Source: Croceitalea rosinachiae (GTDB taxonomy: Bacteria > Bacteroidota > Bacteroidia > Flavobacteriales > Flavobacteriaceae). From it: a stretch of DNA of 64,000 bases. How positions within the stretch are numbered: position 1 is the first letter of the stretch; the number at the start of each line of letters is the position of its first letter. Below are positions 35,903-43,973 of this stretch, piece by piece. The position numbers and the translations under genes were made by a program. A model generated the notes under the pieces. It searched no databases. It worked only from the letters and a program-made list of their open reading frames with translations, and was not told the origin of the DNA. Location of the stretch: positions 868,001 through 932,000 of the forward strand of contig NZ_JAVRHR010000002.1 of NCBI RefSeq assembly GCF_031846445.1. The letters run 5' to 3'.

Positions 35903-35937
35903 ATGCGTATTTAACAATAAATTTAAAAAATCACACT

Positions 35938-37242
35938 ATGAAAGTACAATTGATCATTTTAAGCACATTTTTGTTGTTGGCAGCAGCATGCAAACAAGAA
36001 AAAATAAAAGAACTTGCCCTAAATGTAGAAAGCGCAAGCCCTGTTATTGAAAATACTTCCTTGCCAGGGGCTGATATTTTGGCCTTTGGACCTGATAATA
36101 TATTGTTTGTTGGAGATAGTAAAAATGCTCGGATACATGCTATTGAAACTGAAGCGATTGAATTAAAAGATGCAGTACCCTATAACCTAGAGGGCATTGA
36201 TAATATGCTTTCTGAAAAGTTAGGTATCGAACTTAGAGATGTTGTTATTAATGATATGAAAATTCATCCCGTCAGTCAAGAAGCCTATATTTCAATAAAA
36301 AAAGGGCATTCACCAGACGCAGAATCCATGATTGCAATTGTAAGCCCTACCACCTCTGAAATTCGTTTTGTAGAGATGAAAGAAGCAAATACTAAAACTG
36401 TCACCATAACAAATCCAGCTTCTGCCGATTTAAAGTTTTGGAATGAAACTCCAGCCAGTTCTTTAACAATTACTGATATTGATTATAGTGATGATTCCAT
36501 ATTTGTTTCCGGTCTTACAAATGGAGAGTTTGCTTCCAATATTAGAAAAATTGCTTATCCTTTTGACCAATCGAAAAACGAAGTGAACAGTATTGAAATT
36601 TATCACGCCGTTCATACGCAAATGGAAACTAGAGCACCAATACGAACCATGCTGATCGACGAACTTGATGGAACACCCACAATAATTGCAAGTTATACCT
36701 GCACACCTCTCGTGACCATACCAACTTCCGAAATAAAAGAGAATGCCAATGTCAAAGGAAAAACCATTGCTGAACTTGGATATGGTAATACACCAATTGA
36801 TATGATCATAGTGCAAGAACAAGGAATGGATGGAAGTGTTTCAAAAAGTCTTTTGGTTACGCATAAAAATAGGGGTGGGTCATTGATTCCCTTTAATTCT
36901 ATTGTTGAAGGTGCCGAAGGAAAAGGCATGGCTGGTATGCAGGCCATGGATGCAACTGGCCTTGATGGTATTCGGGCTATACCAACAGCAAACGTCATGC
37001 AAATTGATGTTCAAAACCAAATGTTTTTGACCATGGTACGCAGAAATATAGAATCGGGGGAAATTGACTTGATTTCTGAAATTACCGGTTCTTATTTAAG
37101 GTTGAGTGATTTTATTTCAGAATACGATTTTCCGGATTATAGGTACTCAGAGGCACAACAGCCAACAAAGCAATACCATGATATGGCAAAACAAATGGAG
37201 GGCTACCCAGAATTAACATCAGAAGCAATGAGCCGTAATTAG
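35938..37242 (+). CDS. beta-propeller-like lipoprotein (cassette copy 2)
   Basis: A 434-residue lipoprotein (lipobox LAAAC, Cys19) homologous to the exported protein at 22170-23288. Shared blocks: FGPDNILFVGDSKNARIHAI, VSGLTNGEFAS, YHAVH...ETRAPIRT (residues 222-237), ASYTCTPLV (Cys255) and AELGYGNTPIDMI. Unlike copy 1 it is lipid-anchored and has a longer middle segment and a C-terminal tail after residue 395. Repeated strand spacing suggests a propeller, but no named family is recognised. It sits downstream of dyad site 4 and 20 nt before the Ig-like partner gene. Confidence 0.7.
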   Translation: MKVQLIILSTFLLLAAACKQEKIKELALNVESASPVIENTSLPGADILAFGPDNILFVGDSKNARIHAIETEAIELKDAVPYNLEGIDNMLSEKLGIELRDVVINDMKIHPVSQEAYISIKKGHSPDAESMIAIVSPTTSEIRFVEMKEANTKTVTITNPASADLKFWNETPASSLTITDIDYSDDSIFVSGLTNGEFASNIRKIAYPFDQSKNEVNSIEIYHAVHTQMETRAPIRTMLIDELDGTPTIIASYTCTPLVTIPTSEIKENANVKGKTIAELGYGNTPIDMIIVQEQGMDGSVSKSLLVTHKNRGGSLIPFNSIVEGAEGKGMAGMQAMDATGLDGIRAIPTANVMQIDVQNQMFLTMVRRNIESGEIDLISEITGSYLRLSDFISEYDFPDYRYSEAQQPTKQYHDMAKQMEGYPELTSEAMSRN

Positions 37243-37262
37243 GCTCTATTTCAAATTTAGAA

Positions 37263-38075
37263 ATGAACTTTTATAAAGGATTTTTTTTAATACTAGTTTT
37301 TTGTACTTCAGCGGCCTGTAATGAAAAAAGTAATCATCCTTTTGTTCAGGCCGTTTACCCTAGTTCAGATAAATTACCAGATAATTTACTCAGAATATAT
37401 ATCAAGTTTTCAAAGCCCATGAAAACTGTCAATAATTTGGAAAAGATTAAATTGATGGATGGAGAGGGCAATATCATAGAAAACGTTTTTTTTAATAACG
37501 TTTATGAGCTCTGGAATAAAGAACAAAAACAACTCACTTTAATTTTAGATCCAGCACGGGTCAAAACAGGACTTCATGCAAATATGAAATACGGTAGGGC
37601 ATTAATCCCCGGTCAAAACTACAAATTGATAATTGACAATATTGAAGATGTCAATCATCAAAAAATGATAACTGCTTATACTAAAAAGTTTACGGTTGAA
37701 TCCTCTGACCTTACTCCACCAGATATCGATTCTTGGAATTTAGGAGTTCCAAAATCCAATACTAAAGATTATATAACAGTATACTTTCCGAGTATGTTAG
37801 ACTATTTTTCTTTGGAGCAAAGATTAGTAGTTACTGATGCTGAAAAAAATGTAATTAAAGGAGATGTAAGTATTGGGAAGCATGAAAAAAGTTGGCTTTT
37901 CACCCCAGATTCATTTTGGCGTGAAGGAGAATATTTTCTGTTCATCAATACACGATTGGAAGACCCTTCGGGCAATAATTTGAATGGGTTATTTGACCAT
38001 AAAATTGGAGCTTTAAAATATGAAAAAGAAGGGACAACTTTGAGTATCCCTTTTCAAATAAAAAACAATAAATGA
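37263..38075 (+). CDS. Ig-like (SbsA/Big_5-type) lipoprotein (cassette copy 2)
   Basis: A 270-residue lipoprotein (lipobox SAAC, Cys19). Near the N-terminus VYPSSDKLPDNLLRIYIKFS is a Big_5/SbsA-like Ig opening, then ELWNKEQKQLTLILDPARVKT and FWREGEYFLFINTRLEDPSGNNL; both blocks match the copy at 23279-24367. It lacks that copy's extra N-terminal domain. Its stop overlaps the start of the flavin monooxygenase gene (ATGA, 38072-38075). Probably a surface or periplasmic partner of the propeller protein. Function unknown. Confidence 0.7.
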   Translation: MNFYKGFFLILVFCTSAACNEKSNHPFVQAVYPSSDKLPDNLLRIYIKFSKPMKTVNNLEKIKLMDGEGNIIENVFFNNVYELWNKEQKQLTLILDPARVKTGLHANMKYGRALIPGQNYKLIIDNIEDVNHQKMITAYTKKFTVESSDLTPPDIDSWNLGVPKSNTKDYITVYFPSMLDYFSLEQRLVVTDAEKNVIKGDVSIGKHEKSWLFTPDSFWREGEYFLFINTRLEDPSGNNLNGLFDHKIGALKYEKEGTTLSIPFQIKNNK

Positions 38076-39091
38076 TAGAGATTGGTATAGACAGTTTTGC
38101 AGCTTCTCCAGAAAAGGAGGTCAATGGTTCAAAAGCCATTAATGAACTTATAGAGCGCATTGAATTTGCTGACCAAGTTGGATTGGATGTCTTTGGCATT
38201 GGTGAACACCATCGAGAAAATTTTTTGGACTCTGCCCCCTCCATGATTTTAGCCGCTGCAGCCAGAAAGACAGAACGTATCAAATTGACTAGTGCCGTAA
38301 CTGTTTTAAGCGCCGCCGACCCTGTAAGGGTATTTCAGAATTTCGCCACACTTGATTTAATTTCCAACGGCAGAGCAGAAATTGTTGCAGGGCGTGGTTC
38401 GTTTACAGATGCTTTTCCTCTATTTGGTTTCAAATTAGAAAACTACGATGATATTTTCATAGAAAAGTTAAATCTGCTCCTAGAAATAAGAGCTAAAGAA
38501 ACCGTCACATGGACCGGAAGATTTAGACCCAGTCTTAATCGACAATCCATTTACCCCCGACCTGTTCAAAAACAACTTCCGATATGGCTTGGAGTAGGTG
38601 GCACACCTTCTTCGTTTGTAAGGGCCGGTGAATTAGGTCTTCCACTCATGCTTGCCGCTATTGGAGGGCAAACCCATCATTTTGCCCCTTTAGTGAATAT
38701 ATACAGACAGGCTGGAGCAAAAGCTGGATATGCTCCTGAGCAATTAAAAGTGGGCTTACATTCTCTAGGCTATGTTGCAGAAACGACAGAGCAAGCAGTT
38801 AACGACTATTTTCCAGGTTATCAAAAAGTATTCACTAAAGTTGGTCAAGAACGTGGCTTTCCACCAGTTACCAAAGCAGGTTTTGATGCGCAAAATGCTA
38901 GCCCTCAAGGAGCATTACTAGTTGGAAGTCCTGAAGACATTACCGAGAAAATCTTACATCATAATGAAGCACTTGGGGGGTTATCAAGAATAACCTTTCA
39001 AATGGATGTTGGTATTTCTCATGAAAAACTACTTAAGGCCATACAACTTATTGGCCAAAAGTTAGCTCCCTTAGTAAAAGCAAGTTTATAA
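38072..39091 (+). CDS. luciferase-like (LLM class) flavin-dependent monooxygenase
   Basis: A 339-residue TIM-barrel flavin monooxygenase. The N-terminus IEIGIDSF, GIGEHHRENFLDSAP near residue 47, ILAAAARKTERIKLTSAV, AEIVAGRGSFTDAFPLFG and LPIWLGVGGTPSSFVRA are LLM family blocks around the FMN/F420 site. It uses reduced flavin and oxygen on an unknown substrate. It overlaps the Ig-like lipoprotein gene by 4 nt and the convergent aldehyde dehydrogenase gene by 6 nt. A candidate partner reductase is the FMN reductase at 33406. A cytoplasmic oxidoreductase cotranscribed with two lipoproteins is unusual. Confidence 0.88.
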   Translation: MIEIGIDSFAASPEKEVNGSKAINELIERIEFADQVGLDVFGIGEHHRENFLDSAPSMILAAAARKTERIKLTSAVTVLSAADPVRVFQNFATLDLISNGRAEIVAGRGSFTDAFPLFGFKLENYDDIFIEKLNLLLEIRAKETVTWTGRFRPSLNRQSIYPRPVQKQLPIWLGVGGTPSSFVRAGELGLPLMLAAIGGQTHHFAPLVNIYRQAGAKAGYAPEQLKVGLHSLGYVAETTEQAVNDYFPGYQKVFTKVGQERGFPPVTKAGFDAQNASPQGALLVGSPEDITEKILHHNEALGGLSRITFQMDVGISHEKLLKAIQLIGQKLAPLVKASL

Positions 39092-40675
39092 GATATAATC
39101 TGTACTCAAAAAGTTGCTCACTTTAGCTTCTAATAACTGCTCAATCGTTTCGTTATTTAACTCATTGTCTTTAAAAGCCACAAAGGTTCTTATTGAAAAC
39201 GATCGTAAAGCATCATGAACGCTTAGGGTTGCTTGGGCAGAATCCTTGCGTCCAGTGAAAGGATAAACATCTGGTCCTCGTTGGCATGAACTGTTCAAAT
39301 TTACTCTACAAACCAAATTTGCCAGTGTATCAATAAGCGGAGAAAGACTGTACACATCTTTTCCAAAAAGGCTTACTTGCTGCCCGTAATTAGATTCCGC
39401 CATATCGTCGAGCGGTTCTGAAATGTCAGAAAACGAAAGCACTGGAATTATGGGTCCAAATTGCTCTTCTTCATACACTCGCATGTCTTTTGAAACCGGA
39501 TATAAGACGGCAGGCCAAATATAATTATCAGAATGCTCTCCTCCTTTTTTATTTTGAACACTAGCTCCTTTAGCCAAAGCATCATCTAAGAGTTCCTGAA
39601 TGTAAGCCGGTTTTCCAGGCTCTGGCAGTGGCGTTAATTTTGCGCCATCATCCCAAGGATTTCCGAACTTCAATGCATCTACTTTAGCCGAGAAACGTTT
39701 TAAAAACTCATCCTTAATGTCATCATGAACATAAACTACTTTTAATGCAGTACAACGCTGTCCATTAAAAGAAGTGGTACCCGCTATTACTTCATTAATC
39801 GTAAGATCTAAATCAGCATCTGGTAAAATAATTGCTGGGTTTTTAGCCTCTAGCCCTAACACCAATCGTAGTCGGTTACTTTTTGGATGCTGGTCTTGCA
39901 AGGCATTTGCTGATTTACTATTACCAATCAAGGCGAGAACATCTACTTTACCTGTCTTCATAATGGGCGCTGCAACCGCTCTACCTCGACCAAAAAGAAT
40001 ATTCACCACTCCTTTAGGAAAACTAGATTGAAACGCCTCTAAAAGAGGGGTAATCAATAATACACCATGCTTGGCAGGTTTAAAAATAGTGGTGTTACCC
40101 ATAATTATTGCAGGAATCAATAATGCAAAGGTTTCATTTAGAGGGTAATTATAAGGTCCAAGACATAGCACAACTCCTAAAGGGCCTCTTCGAATATGGG
40201 CATACACATCTCCAGACTTGTGAAACTTGGCGGAACTACGGTCTAACTCTTTGTAGTCTTCAATGGTGTCATAAATGTATTCAACAGTTCTGTCAAACTC
40301 TTTTTGCGAATCCGGAAGTGATTTGCCAATCTCCCACATCAATAATTTCACAATTTCTTCGCGTTTGGTCTCCATTTTTTTGACAAAGTTTTCCATGCGC
40401 TCTACACGATCTTTGACTTTCATTGTAGGCCAAACCCCTTTTCCTTTGTCATAGGCGCCAAGAGCAGCTTCTAAAGCATCCATGGCTTCAGGTTCACCCA
40501 TATCAGGTGTACTTCCTAAAACGGTATGCTTATAATCTGAAGTAGAAGAAATAGTAGAAATCACCTCGGTGGTTTTTCCGTTCCAATCTTTAAGTTCTCC
40601 ATTTACCAAGTATTGCCTTTGGTTAATGGTCTCGGTAATCTGGTATAGCTCTGGTATATTATTTTTTACGCTCAT
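39086..40675 (-). CDS. NADP-dependent aldehyde dehydrogenase, GapN-like
   Basis: A 529-residue ALDH of the non-phosphorylating glyceraldehyde-3-phosphate dehydrogenase type. Motifs: LGPYNYPLNETFALLIPA, FKPAKHGVLLITPL (coenzyme), LGLEAKNPAIIL with the general-base Glu, FNGQRCTALKVVYVH with the catalytic Cys, and EEEQFGPIIPVLSF. It would oxidise GAP to 3-phosphoglycerate while making NADPH. The identification as GapN over other ALDHs rests on overall similarity. It lies just downstream of ilvC on the same strand but is separated by a strong terminator, so it has its own promoter. Confidence 0.85.
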   Translation of the reverse strand: MSVKNNIPELYQITETINQRQYLVNGELKDWNGKTTEVISTISSTSDYKHTVLGSTPDMGEPEAMDALEAALGAYDKGKGVWPTMKVKDRVERMENFVKKMETKREEIVKLLMWEIGKSLPDSQKEFDRTVEYIYDTIEDYKELDRSSAKFHKSGDVYAHIRRGPLGVVLCLGPYNYPLNETFALLIPAIIMGNTTIFKPAKHGVLLITPLLEAFQSSFPKGVVNILFGRGRAVAAPIMKTGKVDVLALIGNSKSANALQDQHPKSNRLRLVLGLEAKNPAIILPDADLDLTINEVIAGTTSFNGQRCTALKVVYVHDDIKDEFLKRFSAKVDALKFGNPWDDGAKLTPLPEPGKPAYIQELLDDALAKGASVQNKKGGEHSDNYIWPAVLYPVSKDMRVYEEEQFGPIIPVLSFSDISEPLDDMAESNYGQQVSLFGKDVYSLSPLIDTLANLVCRVNLNSSCQRGPDVYPFTGRKDSAQATLSVHDALRSFSIRTFVAFKDNELNNETIEQLLEAKVSNFLSTDYIL

Positions 40676-40692
40676 TTTCTTAAATTTAGTTG

Positions 40693-40723
40693 AAATAAAA
40701 AATCCCTAATTGCTTAGGGATTT
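40693..40723 (-). terminator. intrinsic terminator of the ilv operon
   Basis: On the minus strand AAATCCCTAA-GCAA-TTAGGGATTT is a perfect 10-bp hairpin followed by TTTTATTT. It starts 6 nt after the ilvC stop and insulates the gapN-like gene. Confidence 0.85.
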
Positions 40724-40728
40724 AGTCG

Positions 40729-42201
40729 TTAAACTATAGGTTTCATTGCAGTCATCGATGCTCTTAATCGAGTTCCTACAATCTCAACTGGATGATCTCT
40801 TAAAGCCTTGTTCACAGCTATTAATTTAGCATTATCGACACCATCTTCTCCTGCTCCATAGCTCGTTCCGATAATATCTGTATCCACCGATTTCATAAAG
40901 TCGGCCAGTAATGGCTTACACGCATGATCAAAGAGATAACAACCATATTCTGCCGTATCTGAAATCACCCGATTCATTTCAAAAAGTTTTTTTCTTGCAA
41001 TCGTATTTGCAATAAGTGGCGTTTCATGCAAAGATTCATAGTAAGCAGATTCAGCTATAATTCCTGATTCGGTCATAGATTCAAAAGCAAGCTCTACTCC
41101 TGCCCTTACCATAGCAACCATTAAAACCCCATGATCATAAAATTCTTGCTCAGAAATCTCCATATCACCTGCTGGCGTCTTTTCAAAAGCGGTTTCTCCA
41201 GTTGCCGCCCTCCAAGTATGTAAATTTTTATCGTCATTAGCCCAATCTTCCATCATGGTTTTTGAGAAATGACCGGTCATAATATCGTCCATATGCTTTT
41301 GAAACAGTGGACGCATAATACCTTTTAACTCTTCAGCCAACTCAAACGCTTTTATTTTAGCAGGGTTACTTAATCTGTCAAGCATATTAGTAATACCTCC
41401 GTATTTCATTCCCTCTGTGATGGTCTCCCATCCGTATTGAATTAATTTAGATGCATATCCAGCATCAATTCCTTTTTCGACCATTTTATCAAAGCAAAGA
41501 ATAGAACCTGTTTGTAACAAACCACAAAGGATTGTTTGTTCTCCCATTAAATCAGATTTCACCTCAGCCACAAAAGAGGACTCCAGCACACCTGCCCTAT
41601 GACCACCGGTGCCTGCAGCATAAGCTTTTGCCTGGGCCAAACCGTGCCCTTGAGGGTCATTATCAGGATGCACAGCAATTAAGGTCGGCACGCCAAAACC
41701 TCTTTTATATTCTTCACGTACTTCAGAACCTGGACATTTAGGAGCTACCATAATGACGGTTAAATCCTCACGAATCTGCATTCCTTCCTCAACTATATTA
41801 AAACCATGGGAATAGGAAAGGGTCGCCCCTTTTTTCATCATTGGCATAACCGTGCTTACAACATTTGAATGCTGTTTATCTGGAGTCAAATTAATAACCA
41901 CATCCGCCGAAGGAATCAATTCTTCATATGTGGCCACGTTAAAATTATTCTCAGAAGCATTTTTATAAGACTGTCTTTGTTCCTTAATAGCCGCTTCTCT
42001 TAGGGTGTATGATATATCCAATCCAGAATCTCGCATATTCAAGCCTTGATTTAGACCTTGCGCTCCACAACCAACAATGACTATTTTCTTTCCTTTTAAA
42101 GCGCTAACACCATCCGAAAATTCGCTAGATTCCATGAATCTGCATTTTCCCAATTGGATTAATTTATCTCTTAATGATAGTGTATTAAAGTAATTTGCCA
42201 T
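40729..42201 (-). CDS. ilvC: ketol-acid reductoisomerase, class II (long form)
   Basis: About 490 residues, the long class II form with a duplicated C-terminal knotted domain. I start at ATG 42199-42201 because MANYFNTLSLRDKLIQLGKC matches the classical IlvC N-terminus; an in-frame upstream start would add 10 residues. Motifs: VIVGCGAQGLNQGLNMRDSG (NADPH), VMVAPKCPGSEVREEY and VAEVKSDLMGEQTILCG (Mg ligands Asp/Glu), YYESLHETPLIANTIAR. It converts acetolactate and acetohydroxybutyrate to dihydroxy acids for Val, Leu and Ile. Last gene of the ilv operon. Confidence 0.97.
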   Translation of the reverse strand: MANYFNTLSLRDKLIQLGKCRFMESSEFSDGVSALKGKKIVIVGCGAQGLNQGLNMRDSGLDISYTLREAAIKEQRQSYKNASENNFNVATYEELIPSADVVINLTPDKQHSNVVSTVMPMMKKGATLSYSHGFNIVEEGMQIREDLTVIMVAPKCPGSEVREEYKRGFGVPTLIAVHPDNDPQGHGLAQAKAYAAGTGGHRAGVLESSFVAEVKSDLMGEQTILCGLLQTGSILCFDKMVEKGIDAGYASKLIQYGWETITEGMKYGGITNMLDRLSNPAKIKAFELAEELKGIMRPLFQKHMDDIMTGHFSKTMMEDWANDDKNLHTWRAATGETAFEKTPAGDMEISEQEFYDHGVLMVAMVRAGVELAFESMTESGIIAESAYYESLHETPLIANTIARKKLFEMNRVISDTAEYGCYLFDHACKPLLADFMKSVDTDIIGTSYGAGEDGVDNAKLIAVNKALRDHPVEIVGTRLRASMTAMKPIV

Positions 42202-42259
42202 TTTTAAATTTTTAATTTTTGCTTCTGCCAAAAACAGAAATCTTTAGAAAGGTTATATA

Positions 42260-42790
42260 TTAATTAGTTAAATGAAATTCTTCTAGCATCGCAGAAATCT
42301 GCATTTCTTCCTTTGATACTGATATCCGTCCTGAACGAACAAACTGCATAATACCAAAAGGCTTCAACTGGTCGTGCATTTCGTCTATCTCATGCCTACG
42401 ACCGGATTTTGCAAGTACAAAAAACTCTCTTGCTACCGTCACAATTTGAGAATTGCTTTCTTTTATGATGTTTTGAATTTGTCTTTCATCAAAAAGGAGT
42501 GCAGACTTAATTTTAAACAATGCAGATTCTTGATATATAGTTTCATCATCGATATGATAAAAAGCCTTTATTACTTCAATCTGCTTTTCAATCTGACCAA
42601 CAATATTGTGCACCCATTTTTCTGTAGTGTTTACTACAATAGTAAATTTAGAAACTTCATCAATTTCTGATTTAGAGACGTTTAAACTCTCTATATTAAT
42701 GTGTCGCTTTAAAAATATACCTGATATTCTATTTAACAATCCTACGTTATTCTCGGAATAAACCGATATGGTGAACCATTGATTTTCCAT
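42260..42790 (-). CDS. ilvN: acetolactate synthase small (regulatory) subunit
   Basis: 176 residues. N-terminal ACT domain with SVYSENNVGLLNRISGIFLKRHINIESL split by the family's typical Gly/Asn turn, giving valine feedback control of IlvB. The C-terminal half (AREFFVLAKSGRRHEIDEM, PFGIMQFVRSGRISV) is the second AHAS-small domain. It lies between the methyltransferase and ilvC. Unusually it is separated from ilvB by two unrelated genes. Confidence 0.95.
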   Translation of the reverse strand: MENQWFTISVYSENNVGLLNRISGIFLKRHINIESLNVSKSEIDEVSKFTIVVNTTEKWVHNIVGQIEKQIEVIKAFYHIDDETIYQESALFKIKSALLFDERQIQNIIKESNSQIVTVAREFFVLAKSGRRHEIDEMHDQLKPFGIMQFVRSGRISVSKEEMQISAMLEEFHLTN

Positions 42791-42795
42791 ACTAT

Positions 42796-43377
42796 TTATT
42801 TTGTTCTAACCGCTATTATCACACCAGTTGACCAGTTCATTTTTGTTAGATTAAAATCTTCTCTTTTTTCCAAATAAGTAATAAGTCCATCTACATTATC
42901 TTGATGGCCCTCTGGCCAATTGGGCTGTGTGCTCATGTCATCAATAACATAAAATCCTCCTATTTGTATCAAATTTAAAATCTCATCCAATTCACTATAC
43001 TTGCCCGGCCAGGCATCTGCGAATATCAAATCGAATTGGTTGCCTTTATAATTATTGATCCATTTTGTTCCATCTTCACAAACAATTTTGACTCGTTCAT
43101 TGGCACCAAAATATTGATTGGCAATAGCTATCAATTCTGGGTCATTGTCAACGGTTATCAATTTTGAGTTAATATCCATACCGTCAATCATCCATGATAA
43201 TGAAAGACCAATACCGGTGCCTAATTCCAAAAACAGACCTCTAGGCTTACTAGCAATCAAAGTTTTCAAAAGCGTTCCGATAAATAAATCCGAAGGCATC
43301 GTAAACCCAATCTCTTTAGATTTTTGAGTTATCTGATGATGGATAATAGGAATGTCTTTTATATTTGAATCGTTCAT
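42796..43377 (-). CDS. class I SAM-dependent O-methyltransferase-like protein
   Basis: 193 residues with a Rossmann methyltransferase pattern: motif I FLELGTGIGLSLSWMI, acidic motif II LITVDNDPELIAIA, DLIFADAWPGKY after strand 4, and GGFYVIDDM after strand 5. It resembles small O-methyltransferases; the substrate is unknown. It sits inside the ilv operon, 5 nt upstream of ilvN, and downstream of an exported NTF2-like protein. Neither has an obvious role in branched-chain synthesis. Confidence 0.8.
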   Translation of the reverse strand: MNDSNIKDIPIIHHQITQKSKEIGFTMPSDLFIGTLLKTLIASKPRGLFLELGTGIGLSLSWMIDGMDINSKLITVDNDPELIAIANQYFGANERVKIVCEDGTKWINNYKGNQFDLIFADAWPGKYSELDEILNLIQIGGFYVIDDMSTQPNWPEGHQDNVDGLITYLEKREDFNLTKMNWSTGVIIAVRTK

Positions 43378-43424
43378 CTTAGTAGCTGTTATTACTTAGG
43401 GTCAATCTAAACTAAAACTCTATG

Positions 43425-43937
43425 TCATCCATATAATTTTCTGAAAAAGGCATCAACATCTATTTGATTTTGAGGAAAATTATGAACCTCAATAATTTTA
43501 TTATTCGCAATCCGCCACAACAAACAAGACATGGCATTTAGATTTTCAGAATCTTCAAGATTACTCCAGTTCTGATGACAATCAATTACATAATTATCAT
43601 TTGCACCCATAATGATTGGGGAGGCTTTGAATTTTCCTTTGTTAAGGTTTTTAAAAAATGTCATAACTTCCTCAATCCCGATTTTCGTTCCGCTTAAAGG
43701 ATGTTCACCAGGTATATGCCATTTAATATCTTCTGAGACTACTTTGCGTATCCCTTCTAAATCGTTATTTGAATACGCAGCAAAGAAATCGTTAATCAAT
43801 ATGATATTTGGATGGTCTTGAGACATGAAATCAAAGTTTTTTTCAGTTATTATTTCGCTAAAAGCATAAGATGAACTGATTGCTCCAATAGCAATAGTTC
43901 CAATCAATGCATTTTTGGCAAAATTTCTCCTATTCAT
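43425..43937 (-). CDS. Tat-exported NTF2-like/SnoaL protein
   Basis: 170 residues from ATG 43935-43937; the longer frame would use a TTG three codons upstream. MNRRNFAKNALIGTIAIGA is a twin-arginine signal (RRNF). The mature part is a SnoaL/NTF2-like cone: FFAAYSNNDLEGIRKVVSEDIKWHIPG, then a strand series ending KIIEVHNFPQNQIDVDAFF. The WHIPG segment is typical of SnoaL-like proteins. It lies between ilvB and the methyltransferase in the ilv operon. Role unknown. Confidence 0.72.
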   Translation of the reverse strand: MNRRNFAKNALIGTIAIGAISSSYAFSEIITEKNFDFMSQDHPNIILINDFFAAYSNNDLEGIRKVVSEDIKWHIPGEHPLSGTKIGIEEVMTFFKNLNKGKFKASPIIMGANDNYVIDCHQNWSNLEDSENLNAMSCLLWRIANNKIIEVHNFPQNQIDVDAFFRKLYG

Positions 43938-43973
43938 ATTTTTCAATTATTCTTGTAAAACTACACTCATGCA

